Source of the DNA: Methylobacterium sp.
GTDB taxonomy: Bacteria > Pseudomonadota > Alphaproteobacteria > Rhizobiales > Beijerinckiaceae
Direction: 5' to 3'
Assembly: GCA_013823325.1 (NCBI GenBank)
Contig: PNLY01000031.1
Location: 1-52,687 of the forward strand
DNA: 52,687 bases
The notes below the pieces were generated by a model. It was not told where the DNA came from. It worked only from the letters and a program-made list of their open reading frames with translations, and did not search any database. The translations under genes and the position numbers were made by a program. Shown in pieces: positions 1 to 8,058 of the stretch; positions within the stretch are counted from its first letter, which is position 1; the number at the start of each line of letters is the position of its first letter.

Positions 1-292
1 CGGTGCCGATGACCGCCCCGACCAGCGTGCCGAGCGCCGTTGCGAGCACGGCCAGCAGGACAGTGGCGCGGGCGCCGTGCAGCAGCCGGCTCAAAATGTC
101 GCGGCCATACTGGTCGGTGCCGAGCCAGAACTGCGCGCTCGGCGGCTTGTAGCGCATCAGCGGCGCCATCTTCTCGGGGTCATGGGGTGCGAAGGCAGGC
201 CCGACGACGACGACCAGCATGATCAGCCCGACGATGACGAGCCCCAGCAGCCCTTGCGGCGAGCGCAGCATGCGCCTGAGGATCTCAATCAT
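1..292 (-). CDS. DppC-like ABC transporter permease (partial)
   Basis: This is the N-terminal part of an inner-membrane permease for dipeptides or oligopeptides; the gene runs off the left edge. Translation from the ATG at 292-290 gives about 97 residues. A first membrane helix rich in L, V and G is followed by the family-typical stretch GTDQYGRDILSRLLHGAR and the start of a second helix. The GTDxxGRD motif is diagnostic of DppC/OppC permeases. The start lies 8 bases inside the end of the upstream DppB-like gene, so the two are translationally coupled and should form the heterodimeric membrane channel of one transporter. The C-terminal EAA loop that contacts the ATPase is outside the window, and no ATPase gene is visible. 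Confidence 0.88.
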   Translation of the reverse strand, partial: MIEILRRMLRSPQGLLGLVIVGLIMLVVVVGPAFAPHDPEKMAPLMRYKPPSAQFWLGTDQYGRDILSRLLHGARATVLLAVLATALGTLVGAVIGT

Positions 293-1232
293 ACTGGATC
301 CTCCGGTCGAGCCAGGCATAGGCGATGTCGGCAAGGAAATTGGCGAGCGCGTAAGTCGTCGCCATGATCAGCGCCCCGGCCTGGATCGAAGGCAGGTCGC
401 GCGCCTGGATCGCGACGATGAGCTGCCGGCCGATGCCGGGTAGCGCGAAGATCTCCTCGACCACGATGACGCCGCCGAGCAGATAGCCGACATCGAGCGC
501 GACGATGGTGATGGTCGGCAGCAGCGCGTTGCGCAGTGCGTGCTTGAACAGCACCTGCCGCTTCGACAGGCCCTTCAGCCGCGCCGCGCGGACATAGTCG
601 GAGTGCAAGACGTCGACGAGCTCGGAGCGCACCATGCGCGAGACATGGGCGATCAGGATCAGCGAGACCGTCAGCACCGGCAGCACGAGGTGCCTGAGGC
701 CGCGCAGCGGGTCTTCGGTCAGCGGCACATAGCCTGTCGCCGGCAGCCATTGCAGCCAGTCGGCCAGCACCAGCACGATCAGCGTCGCGGTGACGAACTC
801 CGGCAACGAGACGCCGACATAGGAGAGGAAGCCGACGCCGAGATCGGCCGCCCTGCCCCGTCTGACCGCGGCGACGATGCCGAGCGGGACCGCCACCGCC
901 AGCATCAGCGTGATCGAGAATAGAGCGAGCAGCAGCGAGCGCCCGAGTGCCTCCAGCATCACCGGGGCGACTGGCTGGCCGGTGCGCATCGAGACGCCGA
1001 AATCGCCGCGCACCACCCCGGATAGCCAGTGCAGGTACTGCATCCAGATGGGGTCGTTCAGCCCCATCTTGGCGCGCAGTGCCGCCAGCGCGTCCGGCGT
1101 CGCGTTCTCGCCCAGCATCATCACGGCGGCGTCCGCCGGCAGGACCTGGGTGATCGCGAAGACGATCAGCGACACGACCAGCAGCGTGTAGCCGATCAGC
1201 AGGATGCGCTTGAGGACGTAAGCCGGCGACAC
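285..1232 (-). CDS. DppB-like ABC transporter permease
   Basis: Inner-membrane permease of a dipeptide/oligopeptide ABC importer, 315 residues, the usual length. It opens with a helix (YVLKRILLIGYTLLVVSLIV), has the periplasmic region with NDPIWMQYLHWLSGVVRGDF and a further four or five helices. The cytoplasmic coupling loop is visible as DYVRAARLKGLSKRQVLFKH, matching the EAA-loop consensus of this family. The start codon is GTG with only a weak ribosome-binding site, consistent with coupling to the binding-protein gene that ends 21 bases upstream. It probably pairs with the DppC-like permease that overlaps its 3' end. The substrate cannot be read from the sequence; the adjacent M20 peptidase suggests a peptide or N-acyl amino acid. 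Confidence 0.93.
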   Translation of the reverse strand: MSPAYVLKRILLIGYTLLVVSLIVFAITQVLPADAAVMMLGENATPDALAALRAKMGLNDPIWMQYLHWLSGVVRGDFGVSMRTGQPVAPVMLEALGRSLLLALFSITLMLAVAVPLGIVAAVRRGRAADLGVGFLSYVGVSLPEFVTATLIVLVLADWLQWLPATGYVPLTEDPLRGLRHLVLPVLTVSLILIAHVSRMVRSELVDVLHSDYVRAARLKGLSKRQVLFKHALRNALLPTITIVALDVGYLLGGVIVVEEIFALPGIGRQLIVAIQARDLPSIQAGALIMATTYALANFLADIAYAWLDRRIQYD

Positions 1233-1253
1233 GGCGCTGCGGTCCCGTCCGGC

Positions 1254-2807
1254 TCAGCCGCGCTTCGGCGCCTTGGCGCCGAGCGAGACATGGTCCAGCC
1301 GGAAGACGGCGCCGCGCGGATGCAGCTGATAGCCCTCGACCCAGTCGCGCTGGGCGCCGAGCAGGTCGAAGAAGGCCGGGATGATCGAGGGGACCTCGAC
1401 GTGCATCAGCTTCTGCGCCTCGGCGTAGAGCGCGCGGCGCTTGGCCTCGTCGACCGTGGCCCTTGCCTCGAAGACGAGCTTGTCGAAGACCAAGTTGTTC
1501 CAGCGCGTCTCGTTCCAGGCGGCGTTGGAGGTGTAGAGCAGCGAGAAAATGGCGTCGGCCGTCGCCTGCATGTTGTAGAAGCCGACATAGAACGAGCCCT
1601 TCTTCCAGACCTGGTCGAGATAGGTCGCGTGCGGCATGGTCTCGACCTTGATGTCGAAGCCGGCGGGCTTGGCCATCTCGCGCAGGGCGACGGCGAGCTG
1701 GGTACGCTGGCCCGGCCGGTCGGAGGCGATCAGCGTCGCCTCCAGCCCCTTCGGATAGCCGGCCTCAGCGAGCAGCGCCTTGGCCTTGGCGATGTCGGCC
1801 TTCCTCAGAGGCTGCTCGGCATAGAAGCGATAGGCCGGGTTGAGCGGGGTGTCGTTGCCGGCCGAGCCGAAGCCTTCGGTGACGAAATCGACCATCGCGG
1901 CGCGATCGACGGTGAGCGCCAGCGCCTGGCGCACGCGCACGTCATTGAACGGCTTCTGGTCGCAGCCGAAATTGACGTTGCAGAACTGGCCCGAGGGCAC
2001 GCGGAGCGCCTTCACGCCCGACGCCTTCTGCAGACGGCCGAACTCGGTTGGCGGGGTGGTGGTGATGAGATCGGTATCGCCCGAGATCAGCGCGGAGGCC
2101 TCGGCGCTGACGTCCGGGTAGACCACCACCTCGATCCGGTCGAGATAGGGCCGCTCCTTGTCGTAGAACGCCTCATTGCGGGCGACGACGATCAGCCGCT
2201 CCGGCTCGAAGGAGACGAGCTTGAACGGGCCGGTGCCGACCGCCTGGCGATCGAGCTTCTCCAGCCCGCTCTTGATCACCGCAGCCGGCACGACCTTGGC
2301 GTTGGTATAGGCCAGCGTCACCGGCAGGTCGGCGAAGGGCGCCGACAGGCTGAAGACGACGGTGGCGTCGTCCTTCGCCGCGACCTTGGCGATCGGCCCG
2401 ACATTCTGGCGCGCGGGCGACGCGGTCTTGGCGTCGAGGATCGCCTCGAAGGTCGCGACGACATCGTTGGCGGTGCAAGGGGAGCCGTCATGGAAGGTCA
2501 AGCCCTTGCGCAGGACGAAGGTCCACTCGGCCAAATCGGCGGAATTCGTCCAGGATTCAGCAAGATCGGGCTCGGCGCTCATGTCTGGCTTGAGCCGCGT
2601 CAGGCCGGAATAGAGCAGTTCGGCGACGAGATATTCCGGGTTCACCCGGGTGACGAGCGGATTGAGCTTGGCGACCGCCTGGTCGACGCTGACGCGCAGC
2701 GTGCCACCGCGGCGCGGCGCCTGGGCGAAGGCCGGCATGCCGGACAGGGCCAAGCCGCTCACGGCGGCGGAGGCAGCGAGAAAATCGCGACGATGGATGC
2801 TCGGCAT
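1254..2807 (-). CDS. Family 5 extracellular solute-binding protein of a peptide ABC transporter
   Basis: Periplasmic binding protein (SBP_bac_5 family), 517 residues. I chose the ATG at 2807-2805 because AAGGAG lies just upstream and the protein then begins MPSIHRRDFLAASAAVSGLA, a signal peptide with an RRDF twin-arginine-like motif and an AFAQA cleavage site. The open frame continues upstream of this ATG, but that stretch reads like the shadow of the peptidase gene. The mature part has family features such as a TFVLRKGLTFHDGSP segment and a VTFxxxxA-type TANDVVATFEAILD stretch. It starts 12 bases after the M20 peptidase stop and precedes the two permeases, so it is the substrate receptor of this importer. 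Confidence 0.93.
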   Translation of the reverse strand: MPSIHRRDFLAASAAVSGLALSGMPAFAQAPRRGGTLRVSVDQAVAKLNPLVTRVNPEYLVAELLYSGLTRLKPDMSAEPDLAESWTNSADLAEWTFVLRKGLTFHDGSPCTANDVVATFEAILDAKTASPARQNVGPIAKVAAKDDATVVFSLSAPFADLPVTLAYTNAKVVPAAVIKSGLEKLDRQAVGTGPFKLVSFEPERLIVVARNEAFYDKERPYLDRIEVVVYPDVSAEASALISGDTDLITTTPPTEFGRLQKASGVKALRVPSGQFCNVNFGCDQKPFNDVRVRQALALTVDRAAMVDFVTEGFGSAGNDTPLNPAYRFYAEQPLRKADIAKAKALLAEAGYPKGLEATLIASDRPGQRTQLAVALREMAKPAGFDIKVETMPHATYLDQVWKKGSFYVGFYNMQATADAIFSLLYTSNAAWNETRWNNLVFDKLVFEARATVDEAKRRALYAEAQKLMHVEVPSIIPAFFDLLGAQRDWVEGYQLHPRGAVFRLDHVSLGAKAPKRG

Positions 2808-2818
2808 GGGGCGCTCCT

Positions 2819-4144
2819 TCAGCTCTGGGTCGGCGGGATGTCGGGGTTGAGATCGGGCCTGAAATCGGTGGCGAGATAGGACAGAACCGCCTGTGCCAGC
2901 GCGACGATGTCCGGCACCGTGGTGTATTCGCCGGGCGAATGGATGTTGCGGTCGGGCCGGCCGAGACCGCCGAGCAGCACTTCCTGCTGGCCGGTGGCGC
3001 GCTGGACCCAGCCGAAATCGGAGCAGCTCGCGGCGCCCCAGCGGCGGAAATCTTCCGGCGCGTAGCCGAAGCCCTGCCCCATCGCCGCCTGCCAGCGCGG
3101 CCAATGCGGGCCGGCCGGATCGGCGGTCGGGATGAGATGACCGACCAAGGCGGTTTCGACGGTGAGGCCCGGCACGGTCGCGACGCTGCGACGGATCACC
3201 GCCTCGATCTCGGCCAGCGCCTCCTCGAAACGCTCCTCGGGGGCATAACGCCGGTTGATGGTCAGCTCGAGCAGCGCGGGGACCTGGCCGCCGGCCGTGC
3301 CGCCTGCGATCGTGGCAAGGTTGAGCTGCGCGGCGAGGGACGACTTGCCGGGTGGCGGCGGCAAGGCGGAGATGCGCGTTGCGACCCGGGCCTTCAGCGC
3401 CATCAGCGCGTTGAGCAACGGCAGCGCGCTCTCGATAGCGTTGAGGCCGGAGCCCTTGCGGTTGCCCTCGCCGGCATGGACGGCCTGGCCATGGATGCGC
3501 ACCCGCAGGTTGAACAGGCCAAAGCAGCCGGCCCAGATCCGCGCCTCGGCACTGCCGTTGAAGTTGAGGATGTGAGCCGGAAGCTTGCCCTGTTCGGCGA
3601 GATGGCGGATGCCGGGATAGAGGCCGCCTTCCTCGTCGGTGCAGAACAGCAGGACCGGGTCATAGGCGAGCTCGATCCCGCAGGCCTGCGCCGCGCGCAA
3701 GGCCAGGAGGATCGCCGCGATGCAGCCCTTCATGTCGGCAGCGCCGAGGCCGATCAGGCGATCGCCGTCGCGCTGCATCCGCAGCGGGTCGGTCGCCCAG
3801 CCAGCGGCAGCGGGCACGGTGTCTACGTGGAAATAGAGGCCGCAGAGTGGCCGATCGCCGGCGCGGCTGGCGATCAGGTTGGTGCGCGGGCCAACGGCCG
3901 GGCCGTTCGGCACCTGCCACAGCGTCTCGGGCACGGTCACCAGTTCGGTCGCGAAACCGAGCGGCACGACGAGGTCCTCCATCAGCCCGGCGAACTCGTC
4001 ATAGCCCTGGCCCGGCGGAAAGGAGGTGTCGACCGCAATCATCCGGCCGAGCTCGGCGACGGCGCCATCGACATTGGCGGCGATCCAGCCGCGAGCCTCG
4101 GCCAGCGTCTTCTCGCCACCCCGCAAGGATGTGGGCTCGCTCAT
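2819..4144 (-). CDS. M20 family metallopeptidase (ArgE/DapE/carboxypeptidase G2-like)
   Basis: Zinc-dependent hydrolase of 441 residues that probably cleaves an N-acyl amino acid or dipeptide in the cytoplasm. The metal-site motifs are all present in order: YFHVDTVP (His and the supporting Asp), GAADMKGCIA (bridging Asp), CTDEEGG (catalytic Glu and metal-ligand Glu) and, near the C-terminus, DRNIHSPGEY (last His). The central dimerisation domain includes GQAVHAGEGNRKGSGLNAIE. It is the first gene of the operon with the peptide ABC transporter and is divergent from a GntR regulator, which suggests that it processes the imported substrate. Acetylornithine deacetylase and succinyl-diaminopimelate desuccinylase are relatives, but the context favours a catabolic amidohydrolase. 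Confidence 0.9.
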   Translation of the reverse strand: MSEPTSLRGGEKTLAEARGWIAANVDGAVAELGRMIAVDTSFPPGQGYDEFAGLMEDLVVPLGFATELVTVPETLWQVPNGPAVGPRTNLIASRAGDRPLCGLYFHVDTVPAAAGWATDPLRMQRDGDRLIGLGAADMKGCIAAILLALRAAQACGIELAYDPVLLFCTDEEGGLYPGIRHLAEQGKLPAHILNFNGSAEARIWAGCFGLFNLRVRIHGQAVHAGEGNRKGSGLNAIESALPLLNALMALKARVATRISALPPPPGKSSLAAQLNLATIAGGTAGGQVPALLELTINRRYAPEERFEEALAEIEAVIRRSVATVPGLTVETALVGHLIPTADPAGPHWPRWQAAMGQGFGYAPEDFRRWGAASCSDFGWVQRATGQQEVLLGGLGRPDRNIHSPGEYTTVPDIVALAQAVLSYLATDFRPDLNPDIPPTQS

Positions 4145-4279
4145 CGCTCAGCCCAATGGCGCCGCGCTTGTCCAGCGCCGGCACGATCTGCGATGGAGCC
4201 TTTGAAAAGCCGCAGCTGGCAGCGCCATTTGCGGACCTCCTTCTTTCATATAAACTATATAGAAATAGGAACGGACGGC
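4145..4279. promoter_or_regulatory. Divergent promoter region between peptidase/transporter operon and GntR regulator
   Basis: This 135-base gap separates two divergent start codons. It contains a distinctly AT-rich patch at about 4241-4266, with the 8-base palindrome CTATATAG at 4255-4262 and a TTTC/GAAA pair at 4244-4247 and 4262-4265. Such a patch beside a GntR/UTRA gene is a reasonable operator or promoter candidate. The palindrome is short, so the site is an inference. Confidence 0.4.
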
Positions 4280-5092
4280 ATGCCCCCTGTCAATGCCAAA
4301 AAAGCGACGGCCACTGCCGCCCGAACAGGCAATAGCGCCGGAGCGGCCGCGCCGGTCTTGCCGAATTTCGGAGCCGGGGAAGCAGCACCGCTGTATGAGC
4401 GCGTGAAACGGCACATGTCGGAGGCGATCCTGGTCGGCGAATGGCCGCCCGGCATGGTCCTGCCCAGCGAGACCTCGCTGGCACAAGGTTTCGGCATCGC
4501 TGTCGGCACGGTCCGCCGGGCAATGGCCGATCTCGTAGCGGAGGGCCTGCTGACGCGCCGCCGCAAGACCGGGACGGTGGTGACCGGGCGCACGCCGCAT
4601 CACAGCCTGCGCTTCTTCTTCCAGTATTTCCGTTTGCACCGGGCCGATGGCAGCCTGGTGCGCTCGACCAGCCAGTTCCTCGCTACTGAGATCCTGCCCG
4701 CGACGCCGGCGCAGGCCGAGGCGCTGCAGATCCGGACCGGCGGGGTGATCGGGATTCACCGCATCCGCCATGCCGACGGCCATCCGGTAATGCACGACAA
4801 GCTGATGCTGGCGCAGGAGCGGCTGCCGGACTGGCCGCGAGACGTCGCCGAACTACCCCCCTTGCTCTATCTCCACCTGCTGGAGCGCTATGGCATCCGC
4901 ATATCCGCCGTGCGCGAGCAGATCACCGCCGACCTCGCGAGCGAGGAAGACGTCGCGCTATTGGCGCTCGGAACGGGCGACCCGGTCCTGACGATCGACG
5001 AGGTCGCCTATGACCAGGCGGGTACGCCGACGATCCTCGGCTGGCACCGCGCCACGACGCGGGCCCATATCTACGTCAACGAGGTGCGGTAG
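4280..5092 (+). CDS. GntR family (HutC/UTRA) transcriptional regulator
   Basis: DNA-binding regulator of 270 residues. The open frame extends far upstream, but that part is antisense to the peptidase gene; the ATG at 4280 follows an AGGA-containing leader and gives a normal family length. Residues 40-105 form a GntR winged helix (PLYERVKRHMSEAILVGEWP, then SETSLAQGFGIAVGTVRRAM and LLTRRRKTGTVV). The rest matches a UTRA ligand domain, with HRIRHADGHPVMHDKLML and a C-terminal HRATTRAHIYVNE segment. UTRA regulators bind small metabolites. Its position, divergent from the peptidase/importer operon, suggests that it controls that operon in response to the imported compound or its breakdown product. 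The N-terminus is a 30-residue Ala-rich extension. Confidence 0.92.
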   Translation: MPPVNAKKATATAARTGNSAGAAAPVLPNFGAGEAAPLYERVKRHMSEAILVGEWPPGMVLPSETSLAQGFGIAVGTVRRAMADLVAEGLLTRRRKTGTVVTGRTPHHSLRFFFQYFRLHRADGSLVRSTSQFLATEILPATPAQAEALQIRTGGVIGIHRIRHADGHPVMHDKLMLAQERLPDWPRDVAELPPLLYLHLLERYGIRISAVREQITADLASEEDVALLALGTGDPVLTIDEVAYDQAGTPTILGWHRATTRAHIYVNEVR

Positions 5093-5103
5093 ATCGGGAC
5101 CTT

Positions 5104-6501
5104 TCAGCAGCGCTGATAGATGTCCTCGATGCGGATGATGTCGTCCTCGCCGAGATAGGAGCCGACCTGGACCTCGATGATCTCGAGCGGGATCTTGCCG
5201 GGATTGGCCATGCGATGGACACAGCCGATCGGCAGGTAGATCGCCTCGTTCTCGTGCACGAGGATGGTCTCGTCGTCGCGCGTCACCTGCGCGGTGCCGC
5301 GGACCACGACCCAGTGCTCGGCGCGGTGATGGTGCTTCTGCAGGGAGAGCACCCCGTTCGGCTTGACCGTGATGCGCTTGACCTGATGGCGCTCGTCGAG
5401 ATCGACGGAAACGTACTTGCCCCAGGGCCGGTGGATCTCGCGATGGCTGGCGGCTTCCGGCTCATGGTTCGCCGCGACCAGCGCGACGACGTCCCTGACC
5501 TTGTCGGCCTTGGCCTTCGGCGTCACCAGGATGGCGTCGCGGGTGGCGATGACGGCGATGTCGTCCAGTCCGACGACGGCGACGACCGCGTCCTCGGAGC
5601 GGACAAGGTTGTTGGCGCCATCGAGCACATAACCGCGCCCCTGGACGACATTCCCATGCGCGCCCTTCTCGGAGAGCTGCCAGACCGCGCTCCAGTCGGC
5701 GACATCGGACCAGCCGAAATGGCCGGCGATCACGGCTGCGGTATCGGCCTGCTCCAGCACGGCAGGCTCCGCCGCGATCGCTGGGAGATCGGCGGAAGCG
5801 TCAGCTTCGAGCATACGGATGCCGAGGCTGGCCCCATTCGTCTTACCGTTGCTGATTGCACCCCTGGCCGCAGCCTGAAGCCTCATCTGCATCGTCGCCG
5901 CGTCGAAGACGACATTGCCGGAATTCCAGAGATAGCCGTCGGCAAGATAGCGCGCGGCCAGGGCGGCATCGGGCTTCGCCGCGACGTCCTCGACTCCGCG
6001 CACGCCCTCGGCGATCTCCGCTCCGGGACGGATATAACCATAGGCCGTCGCCGGATGGCATGGCGGTATGCCGATCGCAACGATGCGCCCTTGTGCGGCC
6101 GCCGCCGCGGCCCTCGCGCAGGTTTCGACGAACAGCTTGCCGTCCTGCACGACATGATCGGCCGGAAAGATGCCGACGAGCGCCGCTTCGCTGCGGGCAA
6201 GGCCGAGTTCGGCCGCGATCGCCGCGGCGGAATGAGCACCGTGCCCGGCCGGCTCCAGCACGATCTCGGCACGCAGGCCGATCGCCTGCAACTGATCGGC
6301 GACGGTGAAGCGCTGCTCCGCATTCGTCACCACGATCGGCAGATCGAACACGCCGGGATCGGACAGGAGCCGTAGCGTACGCTGGAAGGTTGAGTCCCGG
6401 CCGAAGAGCGGGATGAACTGCTTGGGCATCGTCTCGCGCGCGATCGGCCACAGGCCGGCGCCCTGTCCCGTGCACATCACGACCGGGATGATCTTCGGCA
6501 T
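5104..6501 (-). CDS. manC: ManC/XanB-like mannose-6-phosphate isomerase / mannose-1-phosphate guanylyltransferase with degenerate GMP domain
   Basis: Two-domain protein of 465 residues. The C-terminal cupin (PMI type II) is well conserved: RPWGKYVSVDLDE, HHHRAEHWVVVRGTAQVT and PGKIPLEIIEVQVGSYLGED. The N-terminal nucleotidyltransferase domain keeps the fold and PKQF but has lost key residues. The usual GGxGTRLWP loop reads TGQGAGLWP, without the arginine; the RNTAPA motif reads HGAHSAAA; the SIDYAVME-like motif is not recognisable. It may therefore retain isomerase activity only. I prefer the ATG at 6501-6499, with GGGAG eight bases upstream, over the GTG six bases earlier. It lies at the edge of the EPS locus, where GDP-mannose would feed the GDP-mannose epimerase encoded further on. 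Confidence 0.85.
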   Translation of the reverse strand: MPKIIPVVMCTGQGAGLWPIARETMPKQFIPLFGRDSTFQRTLRLLSDPGVFDLPIVVTNAEQRFTVADQLQAIGLRAEIVLEPAGHGAHSAAAIAAELGLARSEAALVGIFPADHVVQDGKLFVETCARAAAAAAQGRIVAIGIPPCHPATAYGYIRPGAEIAEGVRGVEDVAAKPDAALAARYLADGYLWNSGNVVFDAATMQMRLQAAARGAISNGKTNGASLGIRMLEADASADLPAIAAEPAVLEQADTAAVIAGHFGWSDVADWSAVWQLSEKGAHGNVVQGRGYVLDGANNLVRSEDAVVAVVGLDDIAVIATRDAILVTPKAKADKVRDVVALVAANHEPEAASHREIHRPWGKYVSVDLDERHQVKRITVKPNGVLSLQKHHHRAEHWVVVRGTAQVTRDDETILVHENEAIYLPIGCVHRMANPGKIPLEIIEVQVGSYLGEDDIIRIEDIYQRC

Positions 6502-6612
6502 GGGCACTGCTCCCAGAAAGCGGCTGCTGATCGCGCCGCAATACTGGAAGAGAAACAGCCGGGCTCAAGCGGCCATCTCGGCTGATCTCCCGAGCGAAGT
6601 TGCCGCATCTTC

Positions 6613-6637
6613 GGGCGATCGGCTCCTCCGATCGCCC
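6613..6637 (-). terminator. Hairpin terminator downstream of the type I secretion operon
   Basis: A perfect 10-base inverted repeat (GGGCGATCGG / CCGATCGCCC) with a 5-base loop begins 15 bases after the stop of the HlyD-like gene. There is no clear T-tract, but position and stem strength fit a transcript end for the minus-strand secretion operon. Confidence 0.6.
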
Positions 6638-6651
6638 TACCCCGTCTGCGC

Positions 6652-8058
6652 TCACTCCTCCCGGAAGCTCGACCGCATCGAGTCCGTCAGCGGCTGCATC
6701 AGATAGGCGATGGCGGTGCGCTCGCCGGTCGGGACATAGACCTCGGCCGGCATGCCGGGCCGAAGCTTGGCCCTGATCTTCGGCGGGAAGCCGGAGGCCG
6801 AGACGCTGACGCGCAATTCGTAGACCATCTGCTGCAGGACCTCGTCGCGCAGCGCGTCAGCCGCGACGGATTTGACCTCGCCAACGGTGAACGGCGTCGC
6901 CCGGCCCTTGAAGGATGGCAGGCGCACCTCCGCGGCCATGCCGGGGCGCAGGTTGTTCACGTCCATCGGCGAGACCTTGGCGGTGACAATGAGCTCGTCG
7001 TCCTGTGGCACGATCTCCATCAGGGTATCGCCCGGCTTGACCACGGCGCCGACGGTGTGGACCTTCGAGGCCACGACCCGCCCGGCACGCGGCGCACGGA
7101 CTTCGGCGCGCGCCAGCACATCCTCGGCGATGCGCAGCTTCTCGCGGGCATCGGCAAGCTTGACCCGGCATTCGGCGAGCTTGTTCGAGGCTTCCTCGGA
7201 GGCCTTCAGTCCGATCTGGCTCATCTGGAGCCGGATTTCATCATTGGCGACCGCAAGCCGCGCCAGATCGGCCTCCAGTGATCCGGCACGGCCCTGCAAT
7301 TCGGTCAGCGTTCGCTTGAGCGGGTTGATCCGCGTCGCGGCGACGTAGCCCTTGTCGGCGAGGGGGCGCAGGCTGACGAGTTCGTCGTTGATGCTGGCAG
7401 CCTGCCCGATCGCGGCTTCGCGCTGCGCCTCGTTCGACTGGTACTGCTTCTCGGACTGCGTCAGCCGTTCCTTGAGGATCGAGACCTCCAGCTTCTGCGT
7501 GGATTGCCGTTCCTTGAACAGGCGTTCCTGGTCGAGCATGATCCGGCGTGCCTCCCGTGTTTCGGTGGCCTCCAGCAGTTCGCTCGGGAAGGTGATGCGG
7601 TCGAGCCGGTCGATCTCGGCCGTGAAACGGGCCTCCTCGCCCAGGGCCTGCAACACGATCAGCCGCGCCACGCTGCGCTGCGCCGCAGCCTGCGTCGTGT
7701 CGAGGCGCAGCAGGGTCTCGCCGGCCTTGACGTCGGCGCCGTCGCGCACCGCGATCGCCTCGACCAGCCCGCCTTCGAGGTGCTGCACCGCCTTGCGGTC
7801 GCTCTCGACGACGACGCTGCCATGCGCCACCACGGCGCTGTCGAGGCGCGCGGTCACCGACCAGAGCCCGCCCGCCCCGAGCGCGAGGCCGACGACGACA
7901 TAGCCCTTGCGGACTGGGGCGCGCCAATCGCCATCGCCCTGCGCAGGCAGGCTGGTCTGCCGGAGCCACTGCCGCGCGATAATCAACAGGCGCGCGAAGC
8001 GCCGGCGCCAATAGGCCTTCCTCAGGAAGGGCTTCAGCGTGTTCATGAAAGCGTTCAT
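6652..8058 (-). CDS. HlyD family type I secretion periplasmic adaptor (PrsE-like)
   Basis: Membrane fusion protein of a type I secretion system, 468 residues, linking the inner-membrane ABC exporter to an outer-membrane TolC-type channel. A short cytoplasmic N-terminus is followed by one membrane helix (about residues 50-70). A lipoyl half-domain follows (VQHLEGGLVEAIAVRDGADV), then a long coiled-coil hairpin (about 110-320), the second lipoyl half (RAPRAGRVVASKVHTVGAVV) and a beta-barrel ending near ERTAIAYLMQPLTDS, all typical of HlyD/PrsE. The ATG at 8058 overlaps the ABC exporter stop as ATGA, so the two are co-translated; a GTG at 8070 is a less likely start. The likely cargo is the beta-helix protein encoded upstream. 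Confidence 0.93.
   Translation of the reverse strand: MNAFMNTLKPFLRKAYWRRRFARLLIIARQWLRQTSLPAQGDGDWRAPVRKGYVVVGLALGAGGLWSVTARLDSAVVAHGSVVVESDRKAVQHLEGGLVEAIAVRDGADVKAGETLLRLDTTQAAAQRSVARLIVLQALGEEARFTAEIDRLDRITFPSELLEATETREARRIMLDQERLFKERQSTQKLEVSILKERLTQSEKQYQSNEAQREAAIGQAASINDELVSLRPLADKGYVAATRINPLKRTLTELQGRAGSLEADLARLAVANDEIRLQMSQIGLKASEEASNKLAECRVKLADAREKLRIAEDVLARAEVRAPRAGRVVASKVHTVGAVVKPGDTLMEIVPQDDELIVTAKVSPMDVNNLRPGMAAEVRLPSFKGRATPFTVGEVKSVAADALRDEVLQQMVYELRVSVSASGFPPKIRAKLRPGMPAEVYVPTGERTAIAYLMQPLTDSMRSSFREE

Noticed and set aside
2939..4279. Upstream in-frame extension of the GntR regulator gene
   Set aside because: It is antisense to the M20 peptidase gene and would add about 450 unrelated residues; the regulator fold and a fitting leader place the start at 4280.
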